Of a stretch of 64,000 nucleotides of DNA, positions 8,869-17,526 are shown in pieces. The first letter of the stretch is position 1. Every line of letters begins with the position of its first letter. A program made the position numbers and the translations under genes. Below the pieces are notes generated by a model, which did not search any database, was not told the origin of the DNA, and worked only from the letters and a program-made list of their open reading frames with translations. Origin of the DNA: Acidibrevibacterium fodinaquatile (lineage in GTDB: Bacteria > Pseudomonadota > Alphaproteobacteria > Acetobacterales > Acetobacteraceae); the NCBI RefSeq assembly GCF_003352165.1, contig NZ_CP029176.1, positions 2,797,501 through 2,861,500 on the forward strand, written 5' to 3'.

Positions 8869-10125
8869 ATGGACCGCATCCTGATCCGCGGCGGCCGGCC
8901 GCTCACCGGCCGGCTTGCCATCGGCGGCGCCAAGAACGCGGCGCTGCCGCTGATGGCGGCGGGGCTTTTGACCGAGGAGCGGCTGGTGCTGGAGAATATC
9001 CCAGAGCTTGCCGATATCGATACCATGGCGAGCCTGCTTCTCGAAGCCGGCCTCACTCTCGAGCGCCAGGGCCGGCGTTGTGCGATCGGCGGGCGCATCA
9101 CCCGCACCGAGGCGCCCTATGACATTGTGCGGCGAATGCGCGCCTCCGTCCTTGTGCTCGGGCCACTGCTCGCGCGCTGTGGGGAGGCGCGCGTGTCGCT
9201 CCCCGGCGGTTGCGCGATCGGGACGCGCCCGGTCGATCTCCACCTCAAGGGATTGGCGCAAATGGGCGCCGACATCCGGCTCGAAGGCGGTTATATCGAT
9301 GCCCGGGTTGCGGGCCGGCTGCATGGCGCCGAAATCGTGCTGCCGTTTCCCTCGGTCGGCGCGACCGAGAATCTCTTGATGGCGGCGACGCTGGCCGAGG
9401 GTGAGACAATCATCGCCAATGCCGCGCGCGAGCCGGAAATCGGCGATCTCGCCGCCTGCCTCAACGCCATGGGGGCGGAGATCAGCGGGATCGGCAGCGA
9501 CCGCCTGACGATCACCGGGGTTGCGCGCCTCCATGGCGCGACCCACGCGATCCTTCCCGATCGGATCGAGACCGGCACCTATCTCTGCGCGGTTGGCGTG
9601 AGCGGCGGTGAAATCCTGCTCGAAGGTGGGCAAGCAACCCATCTCGCCGCCCTCATCCGGGCTCTTGGCGAGGCCGGGGTCATGGTCGAGGAGACGGCGG
9701 CAGGGCTTTTCGCCCGGCGGATGGGGAAGCTCGTCGGCGTCGATGTCATGACCGAGCCCTATCCCGGCTTTCCGACCGACATGCAGGCGCAGTTCATGGC
9801 GCTGATGGCGGTTGCCGAGGGGGCGGCGATGATCACCGAGACGATTTTCGAGAACCGCTTCATGCACGTCCCCGAGCTCAATCGCATGGGGGCGCGGATC
9901 AACGTCCATGGCGCCTCGGCGATCGTGCGCGGGGTCGGCGGCGCGCTCTCCGGCGCGCCGGTGATGGCGACCGATCTTCGCGCCTCGGTCTCGCTGGTGC
10001 TCGCCGGCCTTGCCGCGCGCGGTGAGACCATCGTCAACCGCGTCTATCACCTCGATCGCGGCTATGAGGCGCTGGTCGAGAAACTCACCGGCTGCGGCGC
10101 CGCGATCGAGCGGCTCAAAGGGTGA
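8869..10125 (+). CDS. murA: UDP-N-acetylglucosamine 1-carboxyvinyltransferase
   Basis: A 418-residue cytoplasmic enzyme for the first committed step of peptidoglycan synthesis, transferring enolpyruvate from PEP to UDP-GlcNAc. It has the [11 protein letters not shown] motif with Lys22/Asn23 and the catalytic loop [11 protein letters not shown] with Cys115, the residue attacked by fosfomycin. The end ([20 protein letters not shown]) and length fit MurA. The frame stays open upstream through repeat copy B, but MDRILIRGG at 8869 is the family N-terminus. There is no recognisable Shine-Dalgarno: the preceding bases are the right hairpin of the repeat. Confidence 0.95.
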   Translation: MDRILIRGGRPLTGRLAIGGAKNAALPLMAAGLLTEERLVLENIPELADIDTMASLLLEAGLTLERQGRRCAIGGRITRTEAPYDIVRRMRASVLVLGPLLARCGEARVSLPGGCAIGTRPVDLHLKGLAQMGADIRLEGGYIDARVAGRLHGAEIVLPFPSVGATENLLMAATLAEGETIIANAAREPEIGDLAACLNAMGAEISGIGSDRLTITGVARLHGATHAILPDRIETGTYLCAVGVSGGEILLEGGQATHLAALIRALGEAGVMVEETAAGLFARRMGKLVGVDVMTEPYPGFPTDMQAQFMALMAVAEGAAMITETIFENRFMHVPELNRMGARINVHGASAIVRGVGGALSGAPVMATDLRASVSLVLAGLAARGETIVNRVYHLDRGYEALVEKLTGCGAAIERLKG

Positions 10126-11135
10126 CCCCGGCGATGGGGCCGCATAGCTTCTTTTGTCTCGACGGCCATACCTGCGGCAATCCGGTGCGCCTCGTCGCCG
10201 GCGGCGCGCCGAGGCTCGCCGGTGCGACGATGAGCGAGCGGCGCGCCGACTTCATCGCCCGTTTCGACTGGATCCGCCGCGCCCTGATGTTCGAGCCGCG
10301 CGGGCATGACGTGATGTCGGGCGCCATCCTTTATCCCCCGCTCCGCGCCGATTGCGATGCCGCGATCCTGTTCATCGAAGTTTCCGGCGCCTTGCCGATG
10401 TGCGGCCACGGCACCATCGGGACGGTGACCATGGCGCTCGAACACGGCCTCATCACGCCAGCGCGCGAGGGCGAGGTGGCGCTCGACGCCCCCGCCGGGC
10501 GGGTCGTCGCCCATTATCGGCGCGAGGGGCGGTTCATCGAGGAGGTGCGGCTCTATAACGTTCCCGCGTTCCTCGCCGCCGCCGATCTTCGCGTCACCTG
10601 CCCGGGTCTGGGCGACATCACCGTCGATATCGCCTATGGCGGCAATTTCTACGCGATCGTCGAGAAGCAGCCGGGCTATGACGGGCTCGAATCGCTCTCG
10701 GCTGACGCTATCCTCCGCCTAAGCCCGGGGCTGCGCGACGCCGTCAACCGCGCGATCGCCGTCACCCACCCCGAGGACGAGACGATCCGCGGGGTTTCCC
10801 ACATTCTCTGGGCCGGCGCGCCGCGCGATCCGCGAGCCAGCGCGCGGAACGCCGTCTTCTACGGCGCCCGCGCCATCGACCGCTCGCCTTGCGGCACCGG
10901 CACCTCGGCGCGCATGGCGCAGCTCGTCGCGCGCGGGCGGCTTCGGGTCGGCGACGAATTCATCCACGAAAGCATCATCGGCTCGCTGTTCGAAGGCCGT
11001 GTCGAAAGCGCCGCAACGGTCGGCGGCAAGCCCGCGATCCGCCCCAGCATCGCCGGCTGGGCACGCCTGCACGGGCTCAACACCATCCTCGTCGATCCGC
11101 GTGATCCGTTCTGGGCCGGGTTTCAGGTGGGGTGA
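10122..11135 (+). CDS. Proline racemase family, probable 4-hydroxyproline 2-epimerase
   Basis: A 337-residue member of the proline racemase superfamily. Both catalytic cysteines are present: Cys94 in MCGHGTIG and Cys257 in [12 protein letters not shown]. This points to an epimerase (trans-4-hydroxy-L-proline to cis-4-hydroxy-D-proline) rather than the Cys-to-Thr hydroxyproline dehydratases. The GTG start at 10122 overlaps the murA TGA stop (GTGA); an in-frame ATG at 10134 also fits the family alignment. No other hydroxyproline catabolism genes lie nearby, so the physiological role is uncertain. It is followed by repeat copy C. Confidence 0.82.
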   Translation: MTPAMGPHSFFCLDGHTCGNPVRLVAGGAPRLAGATMSERRADFIARFDWIRRALMFEPRGHDVMSGAILYPPLRADCDAAILFIEVSGALPMCGHGTIGTVTMALEHGLITPAREGEVALDAPAGRVVAHYRREGRFIEEVRLYNVPAFLAAADLRVTCPGLGDITVDIAYGGNFYAIVEKQPGYDGLESLSADAILRLSPGLRDAVNRAIAVTHPEDETIRGVSHILWAGAPRDPRASARNAVFYGARAIDRSPCGTGTSARMAQLVARGRLRVGDEFIHESIIGSLFEGRVESAATVGGKPAIRPSIAGWARLHGLNTILVDPRDPFWAGFQVG

Positions 11136-11157
11136 GAAGAAGAAAAACAAGAAAAAT

Positions 11158-11293
11158 GTTCTTTTTTGAAAAAAAGAACCAAAAAACTTTTGCCTGTTGG
11201 GCAGTGCCGTAGGCACTGCCCGTGTCGCGGCGTTGGCCGCGCCAAGAAACCGGGACAGAAGTCTTTTTGCTTCTTTTTCTGGAGAAAAAGAAG
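11158..11293. repeat. Nested palindromic intergenic element, copy C (inverted)
   Basis: This copy is in the opposite orientation to copies A, B and D. The GTTCTTTTTT/AAAAAAGAAC hairpin is at 11158-11179, followed by CAAAAAACTTTTG. A perfect central palindrome GGGCAGTGCC-GTA-GGCACTGCCC lies at 11199-11221, then AAGTCTTTTTGC, and the CTTCTTTTTC/GAAAAAGAAG hairpin (loop TGGA) at 11270-11293. It sits between the epimerase gene and the P450 gene, both plus strand. Confidence 0.9.
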
Positions 11294-11363
11294 GAATTTA
11301 CTGACTGATTTAATTGTTATATCATAATTTGACTTGAGACCGGACACAGGCGAGGAGGGTCGG

Positions 11364-12719
11364 ATGTCTGAACCATCGTCTCTGGCGGTGCCGGTGGCAC
11401 CAAGCCAGTCGCTTTCTTGGCGTGGTGTCTTGCGTGCGGCCCGCAATAACCCGCTCCAGCTCTGGACCGATAGCGCCTATGAGCAGGACGTCGAAAGGCA
11501 GAGTTTTCTCGGCAAGCCGCGCCTTCTCCTCAACGCGCCCGATGCCATCCAGCACGTGCTCATTCGCGAGGCGAACCATTTCCGCCGCACGGCCCCCTCC
11601 ATCCGGCTGCTTCGCCCCTTCGTTGGACGCGGGCTTTTGCTCAGCGAGGGCGAACTCTGGCGCCGCCAGCGGCGGGTGATCGGGCCGACCCTCGCGCCGC
11701 GCGCCCTGCCGCCGCTAATGGGCGAGGCGGCGCGGGCGATCGCCGCCGCCCTGCCGGCGCTCGACGCCGCCGCCGCGGCCGGGACGCCGGTCGATCTCCT
11801 GGCGGCGATGCAGGCTCTCGCCCTCGACATCGCCGGACGCTCGATGTTCTCGGTGGCGATGGAGATGTTCGGCGTCGAAATGCGGCAAATGTTCAACACG
11901 GCGTCGCGAGACATCTCACGGCCGGATTTTTTTGACCTGGTGTTGCCGATCGGCATCCCGAGCCCGCGCGATGTCCGTCGCTGGTGGTTTCAGCGCCGCT
12001 GGATGGGCTTGATCAGCCGCATCATCGCCGCGCGCGAGGCCGCCGAGGGAACGGCCGGCGCCGATCTCTTCGACCTCCTGCGCGCCGCCTGCGCCGACGA
12101 TGGCGCGGCGGGCCGCCGTCAGCTCCGCGACGAAGTGGCAACGATGATCATCGCCGGGCATGAAACCACGGCGCTGACACTATTCTGGTCGGCGATTCTC
12201 CTCGCCACCGCGCCGGAGGTGCAGGCGCGCATCGCCGCCGAGGCGGACGGTCTCGATCTCGGGCCGGAGGGCGCACCGGCGGCACAGGAGCGTCTCTCCT
12301 ACACCCGCGCCGTGGTTAGCGAGGCGCTCCGCCTCTATCCCCCGGCGGCGGTGATCGTGCGCGAGGCGACGGCGGAGACACGCTGCGGCGCGCTCACCAT
12401 CCCGCGCGGGACGCTGGTGTTCATCTCGCCCTGGGTGCTGCACCGCCATCGCAAGCTCTGGGCCGCGCCGGAGCATTTCGACCCCGAGCGCTTTCTCCCC
12501 GGCGCGCCGCCGGTCGCGCGCTTCGCCTATCTCCCCTTCGGCGCCGGCCCCCGGGTTTGCGTCGGCGCCCAGTTCGCGCTCGCGGAAGCGACACTGGTGC
12601 TGGCGACGCTCGCGCGACGCTTCGTGATCGAACGGCTGGACGCGGCGCCGGTGATGCCGGTCAGCGTGGTGACGACACAGCCCGACCGCGCGCCGCCATT
12701 TCGGCTTCATGCGCGATGA
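11364..12719 (+). CDS. Cytochrome P450
   Basis: A 451-residue P450 monooxygenase without membrane anchor, so probably soluble. The I-helix has AGHETTALTLFW, the K-helix ExxR lies in EALRLYPP, and the haem-ligand loop FGAGPRVCVGAQFA places the axial cysteine at Cys399. The C-terminal half resembles fatty-acid or alkane hydroxylating P450s (CYP4/CYP102-like EALRLYPPA), but the substrate cannot be assigned. The start is set by GGAGG at 11353-11357 ahead of the ATG. Its stop overlaps the start of the PAP2 gene (ATGA), so the two are co-expressed. No ferredoxin partner gene is adjacent. Confidence 0.88.
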   Translation: MSEPSSLAVPVAPSQSLSWRGVLRAARNNPLQLWTDSAYEQDVERQSFLGKPRLLLNAPDAIQHVLIREANHFRRTAPSIRLLRPFVGRGLLLSEGELWRRQRRVIGPTLAPRALPPLMGEAARAIAAALPALDAAAAAGTPVDLLAAMQALALDIAGRSMFSVAMEMFGVEMRQMFNTASRDISRPDFFDLVLPIGIPSPRDVRRWWFQRRWMGLISRIIAAREAAEGTAGADLFDLLRAACADDGAAGRRQLRDEVATMIIAGHETTALTLFWSAILLATAPEVQARIAAEADGLDLGPEGAPAAQERLSYTRAVVSEALRLYPPAAVIVREATAETRCGALTIPRGTLVFISPWVLHRHRKLWAAPEHFDPERFLPGAPPVARFAYLPFGAGPRVCVGAQFALAEATLVLATLARRFVIERLDAAPVMPVSVVTTQPDRAPPFRLHAR

Positions 12720-13354
12720 GTCTGCGGTTCGGCTGGCGTTGGAGCGCGGCGGGCCTGGCCCTCCTCCTGCTGATCGCCGCCGAGGCATCGCGGCCCTGGC
12801 TGCCGGGTGATCCCGCGCTGGCACGCCTGGTGCAGGCGACGCTGCCGGCGTCGCCGGGATGGGCCGAAGCCGTCTCCGCGCTCGGCGGTTTCCCGGCGGT
12901 GTGGCTTTTGCTGGTCGCAACCGCCGCCGGCGCCGCCTGGCTGCGCGGCGGGCGCGGGGTGGTCGCCGTCGCGCTCAGCTTCGCCGGTATGGTGCTGCTC
13001 GACCGGTTGTTGCGCCACCTCGTTTTCCAGCCGCGGCCGGAGCCGGGGCTCATTCGCGTCGTTGGCCATCCGCCCGGGTCGGCCTTCCCCTCCACTTTCG
13101 CCCTGTTGTTTGGTGCGACGATCGGGTGTTTCCTGTTCTGTGCGGCGTCGCGGCGGCGCTGGCTCTTGGTCGTTGCCGCTGTTCTCGCGCTCGTGCTCGG
13201 CTTCGCGGCACGGATCGCGCTTGGCGCCCACTGGCCAAGCGATGTGTTGGTCAGCTATTTCGCGGCGCTGCTGTGGAGCGGCGCGGTCTTGCGCAGCATG
13301 AAGAGCGCGGCGAGCGCGGAGAGGCACAGCCCGGCGGAGACGAGAAGCGCATAA
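12716..13354 (+). CDS. PAP2-family membrane phosphatase-like protein with altered motifs
   Basis: A 212-residue polytopic membrane protein with about six predicted helices. The PAP2 architecture is recognisable. Motif 1 is R100-x6-R107-P108 (normally Lys first). Motif 3 is R166-x5-H172-x3-D176, intact. Motif 2, normally PSGH, reads P125-S-T-F128, so the general-acid histidine is missing. Activity is therefore doubtful or modified. The ATG overlaps the P450 stop (ATGA). The last 100 bp overlap, on the opposite strand, the end of the MFS gene. It could be a lipid-phosphate-binding or degenerate phosphatase. Confidence 0.78.
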   Translation: MSLRFGWRWSAAGLALLLLIAAEASRPWLPGDPALARLVQATLPASPGWAEAVSALGGFPAVWLLLVATAAGAAWLRGGRGVVAVALSFAGMVLLDRLLRHLVFQPRPEPGLIRVVGHPPGSAFPSTFALLFGATIGCFLFCAASRRRWLLVVAAVLALVLGFAARIALGAHWPSDVLVSYFAALLWSGAVLRSMKSAASAERHSPAETRSA

Positions 13355-14427
13355 AGCCCGAGCCGGTCGAGGATCAGGCCGAACAGTAAGGGCGCCAACG
13401 CCTGCGCCGCGCGCGCCGGGGCGCCGAGCCAGCCGGTGCGCGCGCCATAGCCCTCGGGGCCGAAAATCGCCAGCGGCAAGGTGCCGCGCGCGATCGTTAG
13501 AATGCCGTTGCCGGCGCCATAAAGCAGCGAAAACGCGACCGCGAGCGGCGCCCCCCACAGCGCCAGCAGCGCCGCGCCCAACGGGTGCAGCGCGGTCGCG
13601 ATCCGCGCCGGGATCAGCGGATGGGTGCGGCGGAGAAACAGGAATTCGACGATCCGCGCCATCACCTGCGCCGGGCCGACCAGCGCCGCCGCGCCGATCG
13701 CCGCCGCCGGGCTCGCCCCCGCCATCTCGAGAAGCTGCGGCAAATGTGTCGCCATCGCGCCGGTGACGAACCAGGCGCTGGCGAAAACATAGGCAAGCAA
13801 GACCATCTCGCGGCGCTGATCGCGGGGCTCCCCCTCATCGGGCTTGGGCGCTGGCGGTGGCGCACGCGGCACCAGAAACGCGTTTAGCGGCAAGCCGAGC
13901 ACGAGATGCAGCCCGGCCCAGGCGAGGCAGGCGCCGCGCCAGCCGAAATGCGCGGCGAGCACGGCACTGAGCGGCCAGCCGATGGTGGAGGCGAAGCCGG
14001 CGAACAAGGTGATCCCGGTGATCGGCCCGCGCGCGGCATTGCCGTAAAGCCCGGCAAGCGTCGCGAAGGCCGAATCATAAAGCCCGAGCGCCATCCCGAC
14101 GCCGACCACAGCCCAAGCGGCAAACAGCGCAACCGGCCCATGCGCCAAGGAAAGCGCGCTCAATCCGACGATGAAGACGAGATTGGAGGCGATCAAGATC
14201 GGCCGCCCGCCGCGGGCATCGATGGCCCGACCCACCGCCGGCCCGCTCACCGCCGCGATCAAAAGCGAGGCGGAGACCGCGGCGAATACTGCCGTCCGGG
14301 TGGTTCCCGTTCCCTGCGCCATCGGTCCGGCAAGGATCGCCGGCAGATAATAGCTCGACGCCCAAGCCAGCGTTTGCGTGGTGCCGAGCGCGAAAATCAC
14401 CTGCCCGGTGCGACGGCGCGCACTCAC
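13255..14427 (-). CDS. Major facilitator superfamily transporter
   Basis: A 390-residue transporter with about 12 hydrophobic segments. The N-terminal half has the characteristic VGRAIDARGGRP loop between helices 2 and 3 (the MFS G-x3-D-x2-GR-R loop). The middle has a hydrophilic linker (PPPAPKPDEGEPRDQRRE), and the start is VIFALGTTQTLAWASSYYLPAI. The GTG start at 14427 overlaps the amidase stop (GTGA), so it is in an operon with the amidase and may move its substrate or product. The frame runs further upstream inside the amidase but without transporter character. The C-terminal helix is encoded in DNA shared with the convergent PAP2 gene. Confidence 0.85.
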   Translation of the reverse strand: MSARRRTGQVIFALGTTQTLAWASSYYLPAILAGPMAQGTGTTRTAVFAAVSASLLIAAVSGPAVGRAIDARGGRPILIASNLVFIVGLSALSLAHGPVALFAAWAVVGVGMALGLYDSAFATLAGLYGNAARGPITGITLFAGFASTIGWPLSAVLAAHFGWRGACLAWAGLHLVLGLPLNAFLVPRAPPPAPKPDEGEPRDQRREMVLLAYVFASAWFVTGAMATHLPQLLEMAGASPAAAIGAAALVGPAQVMARIVEFLFLRRTHPLIPARIATALHPLGAALLALWGAPLAVAFSLLYGAGNGILTIARGTLPLAIFGPEGYGARTGWLGAPARAAQALAPLLFGLILDRLGLYALLVSAGLCLSALAALFMLRKTAPLHSSAAK

Positions 14428-15770
14428 CCGCCCGCGAGCGCCGCTTCCACGCCGGCGGCGATGGCAAATAGCCGGGCGTCCCCCATCGTCTCGCCGACCA
14501 GCATCAGCCCCGCCGGTGCCTCGCCGGGGGTGTGACAAGGGAGGCTGATCGCGCAGCGGTCGAGGAAATTGAACAGCGAGGTGTTGCGCAGCGTCTGCAG
14601 ATTGACGCGCTGATAGGCGTCGTCATCGGCGACATCGGCGATGCGTGGCGGCGCGATCGGCACCGTCGGCAGGATCAGGGCATCGAAGCCAGCGGTTTCG
14701 GCATCCATCGCCGCGATGATGCGCGCCCGCGCCACCATAAGATCAACATAGTCGGCGGCACGTGGTTCGGCGCCGCGCAAAATGCGGGCGGCGACACGCT
14801 GGTCATAGAGCGCGGCATGCTCGGCGAGCAGCTGACGATGCCACGCATAGGCTTCCGGGGCGCTGAACCCGCCCAAGCGGTTCGCTGCTGGAATGTCTTC
14901 GAGCGGGGGGAAAACGCGGCTCTCGATCCGTGCCCCGCGATCGCGCAAAATCGAACAAGCGCGCTCGAACGCGTGGGCGATCGCCGGGTCGAGACCCGCC
15001 ATCGCGTGCCCTTCCGGGATCGCGAAGCGTCGTCCGCTGACCGGGAGCGGCGCTGGCGGCTTGGCGGTGATCGCCCCCGCCATGATGGCATCGAGAATGG
15101 CGCAGCAAGCAACGCGCGGCGCCAGCGGCCCGACCGAATCGAGGGTTTCCGAAAGCGGCAAGACGCCGTCGCGCGGGATCCGCCGTGCCGTCGGCTTATA
15201 GCCGGTGATGCCGCAAAATGCCGCCGGAATGCGACAGGAGCCACCGGTATCGGTGCCGATCGCGGCAGCCACCATGCCATCCGCGACGGCAACCGCCGAG
15301 CCCGAGGAGCTGCCGCCCGGGACATGCCCGATCTCCCGCCGCCAGGGGCTGCGCGGCGTGCCGTAATGCGGGTTGAGGCCGAGGCCGGAATAGGCGAACT
15401 CGGTCATGTTGGCGCGGCCCACGGGGATGAAGCCTGCGGCGATCAGGCGCGCAACAATACTCGCATGGGCCGCAGCCGGCGGCGCCGCGGCGAGCACGCG
15501 CGAGCCCGCCGGGGTCGGCTCGCCGGCGATATCGAACAGATCCTTGAGCGCGATCGGAATGCCGGCGAAGGCCGAGGGCGCCCTTCCCGCCGCGCGCAGC
15601 CGGTCGATCGCCTCGGCGCTGGCGCGCGCGGCCTCGGCATGGACCTTGATAAAGGTCTGCGCCCCTTCGCCGGCGGGGTCTCCGATGCGCGCGAGCGAAC
15701 GTTCAACGAGCGCGCGCGCGGTGAGCGTGCCATCGGCGAGGCCGGCGGCGATGTCGAGCAACGTTTCCAT
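14424..15770 (-). CDS. Amidase signature family hydrolase (GatA-like)
   Basis: A 448-residue amidase-signature enzyme. The Ser-cisSer-Lys triad is visible: Lys76 in IALKDLFD, cis-Ser154 in GGSSSGSAVAV, and nucleophile Ser178 in TDTGGSCRIP. Members hydrolyse small amides, including indoleacetamide, malonamide and urea derivatives. It is unlikely to be the tRNA amidotransferase GatA itself because no gatB or gatC is adjacent and the C-terminal half is divergent. It is coupled to the downstream MFS transporter gene by GTGA overlap, suggesting uptake or export linked to amide hydrolysis. The substrate is unknown. Confidence 0.85.
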   Translation of the reverse strand: METLLDIAAGLADGTLTARALVERSLARIGDPAGEGAQTFIKVHAEAARASAEAIDRLRAAGRAPSAFAGIPIALKDLFDIAGEPTPAGSRVLAAAPPAAAHASIVARLIAAGFIPVGRANMTEFAYSGLGLNPHYGTPRSPWRREIGHVPGGSSSGSAVAVADGMVAAAIGTDTGGSCRIPAAFCGITGYKPTARRIPRDGVLPLSETLDSVGPLAPRVACCAILDAIMAGAITAKPPAPLPVSGRRFAIPEGHAMAGLDPAIAHAFERACSILRDRGARIESRVFPPLEDIPAANRLGGFSAPEAYAWHRQLLAEHAALYDQRVAARILRGAEPRAADYVDLMVARARIIAAMDAETAGFDALILPTVPIAPPRIADVADDDAYQRVNLQTLRNTSLFNFLDRCAISLPCHTPGEAPAGLMLVGETMGDARLFAIAAGVEAALAGG

Positions 15771-15833
15771 GGCCGAAATCCTGCCCCGCCCCCATCGGCG
15801 CGTAAAGGGGGTGTTGCGGAAGGGCGATGGTGT

Positions 15834-16286
15834 TCAGTCGGCGGTTCTGGCCTGCAAAAGGTCGCGGATTTCGCCGAGCAAGGTCTCGGTCCTGCTCGGC
15901 CCGGTGGCCGGCGGCGCGCTATGCAGCCGGAGCCGGGTCAGCGCCTTGATCACCCAGAAGATCGCGAAGCTGACGATCAGGAACTGGATGATGGCGTTGA
16001 TGAAGAGGCCGAAATTGATCGTCGCCGCGCCGGCCGCCTGGGCTTGGGTGAGCGAAGCATAATGCTTCCCATCGAGGGGGAGGAAGACATTGGAAAAGTC
16101 GATCCCACCGATGAGCGCGCCGAGCAGCGGGTTGAAGATGTCTTTCACCAGGCTGTTGACGACGCCGGTGAAAGCCGCGCCGATCACGATGCCTACCGCG
16201 AGATCGACCACGCTCCCGCGCATGATGAAGGCTTTGAATTCCGCGAGCCAGGAGGGCGAGCGAAGGTGGGGAAGACTGGTGGCCAT
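15834..16286 (-). CDS. mscL: Large-conductance mechanosensitive channel
   Basis: A 150-residue inner-membrane channel that opens on hypo-osmotic shock. Features are FKAFIMRGSVVDLAVGIVIGAAFTGVVNSLVKD (helix 1, pore-lining), the conserved NPLLG-IGGIDFSN loop, a second helix (FINAIIQFLIVSFAIFWVIK), and the C-terminal bundle ending LLGEIRDLLQ. The start at 16286 is supported by GGAGGACCCC immediately upstream. Length is normal for the family. It lies downstream of pimD on the same strand but is probably independent. Confidence 0.95.
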   Translation of the reverse strand: MATSLPHLRSPSWLAEFKAFIMRGSVVDLAVGIVIGAAFTGVVNSLVKDIFNPLLGALIGGIDFSNVFLPLDGKHYASLTQAQAAGAATINFGLFINAIIQFLIVSFAIFWVIKALTRLRLHSAPPATGPSRTETLLGEIRDLLQARTAD

Positions 16287-16379
16287 GGGGTCCTCCGGTG
16301 GCGCCAAGGCCGGCATACTTGCCGGCCAGCCATGCCCAGCATAGCGGCGTCGGGCGCATCATGAAAGCGTGATGAGAGG

Positions 16380-17519
16380 TCAGACGGCGATGAGCCCTCC
16401 GGCCGCCGCGAGTTCGGCGAGGTGGTGGTCGGCATCGCCGAACAGAAGCTCGATCATCGTCATGCGTTTGAAATAATGGCCGACCTTGTATTCCATCGTC
16501 ATGCCGATGCCGCCATGGAGCTGGATCGCCTCCTGGCCGACTTTATGGCCCGAACGCCCGATCTGGATTTTCGCCGCCGCCATCGCCCGCCGGCGCTCGG
16601 TGGCGTCCGCCTCTCCGGCCATCATCGTCGCGAACATCGCCATGCTGCGCGCCTGCTCGATCGCGACCAGCATATCGACGGCGCGGTGCTGCAACACCTG
16701 GAATTGTCCGATGGCACGGCCGAATTGCTTGCGGGTGCGGAGATAATCGAGCGTCACTTCGTGCATCGCCGCCATCACCCCGACCGCCTCGGCGCAGAGC
16801 GCCGCGATCGCCTCATCCACCACCCGCGCGATGACGGGAAACGCCTCGCCCGGCACGCCGAGCGGTATCGCTTGCGTGTCGCTCAACGAAATTTCCGCGG
16901 CCCGCGTGGCATCCTGCAAGGCATAGCCGCGCCGCGAGACGCCCGGCGCTTTGGCATCGACGAGAAAAAGCCCGATCCCTTCATGCGCGCGCTGCGCGCC
17001 GGAAACACGCGCGCTGACGATCAGCCGATCCGCATGTTCGCCAGCGAGGACAAGGGATTTCTCGCCGCTGACGCGCCAGACGCCGGCGCTTTCGCGCGCA
17101 CGCGTGGTGACATCGGCGAGATCGTAACGCGCCTGCCGTTCCGCGTGCGCGAACGCCAGGCGGAGCGTGCCGGCGGCGATCGCCGGGATCAGCTCGGCGC
17201 GCTGCGCCGGGCTCGCCGCGTGGCGCAAGAGGCCGCCGGCGAGCACCACGGTCGCGAAATAGGGCTCGAGCACGAGGCCGCGCCCGAACGCCTCCATGAC
17301 GATCATGGTCTCGACCGCGCCGCCGCCGAACCCGCCATCGGCCTCGGCGAACGGCAAGCCGAGAAGCCCCATTTCGGCATATCGTGCCCAGAGATCGGGC
17401 GAAAACCCCTCGGACGTTTTGAGATATTTCTTCCGCTGCTCGAAATCGTAATTTTGGAGGATGAGCTTTTCGACGCTATCCTTGAGCAGCGATTGTTCTT
17501 CGCTAAGATCGAAATCCAT
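16380..17519 (-). CDS. pimD: Acyl-CoA dehydrogenase, PimD-like small subunit
   Basis: A 379-residue FAD-dependent acyl-CoA dehydrogenase. MDFDLSEEQSLLKDSV, YAEMGLLGLPFAEADGGFGG and MIVMEAFGRGLVLEPYFATVV match the small subunit of the pimeloyl-CoA dehydrogenase described in Rhodopseudomonas palustris. LHGGIGMTMEYKVGHYFKR near the C-terminus is the conserved ACAD tail. It is separated from pimC by 7 nt and is the last gene of the pimFABCD-like operon. The predicted role is alpha,beta-dehydrogenation of medium-chain dicarboxylyl- or acyl-CoA as a heteromer with PimC. The symbol is assigned by gene order plus sequence. Confidence 0.8.
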   Translation of the reverse strand: MDFDLSEEQSLLKDSVEKLILQNYDFEQRKKYLKTSEGFSPDLWARYAEMGLLGLPFAEADGGFGGGAVETMIVMEAFGRGLVLEPYFATVVLAGGLLRHAASPAQRAELIPAIAAGTLRLAFAHAERQARYDLADVTTRARESAGVWRVSGEKSLVLAGEHADRLIVSARVSGAQRAHEGIGLFLVDAKAPGVSRRGYALQDATRAAEISLSDTQAIPLGVPGEAFPVIARVVDEAIAALCAEAVGVMAAMHEVTLDYLRTRKQFGRAIGQFQVLQHRAVDMLVAIEQARSMAMFATMMAGEADATERRRAMAAAKIQIGRSGHKVGQEAIQLHGGIGMTMEYKVGHYFKRMTMIELLFGDADHHLAELAAAGGLIAV

Positions 17520-17526
17520 GTTTCCC

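Noticed and set aside
14424-15770. Amidase as the tRNA-dependent amidotransferase subunit GatA
   Set aside because: The triad matches, but gatB and gatC are not adjacent and the partner is an MFS transporter, so a small-amide hydrolase is more likely.
14532-16364. Long plus-strand open frame over amidase and mscL
   Set aside because: It is antisense to two well-supported genes, with no domain and no ribosome site.
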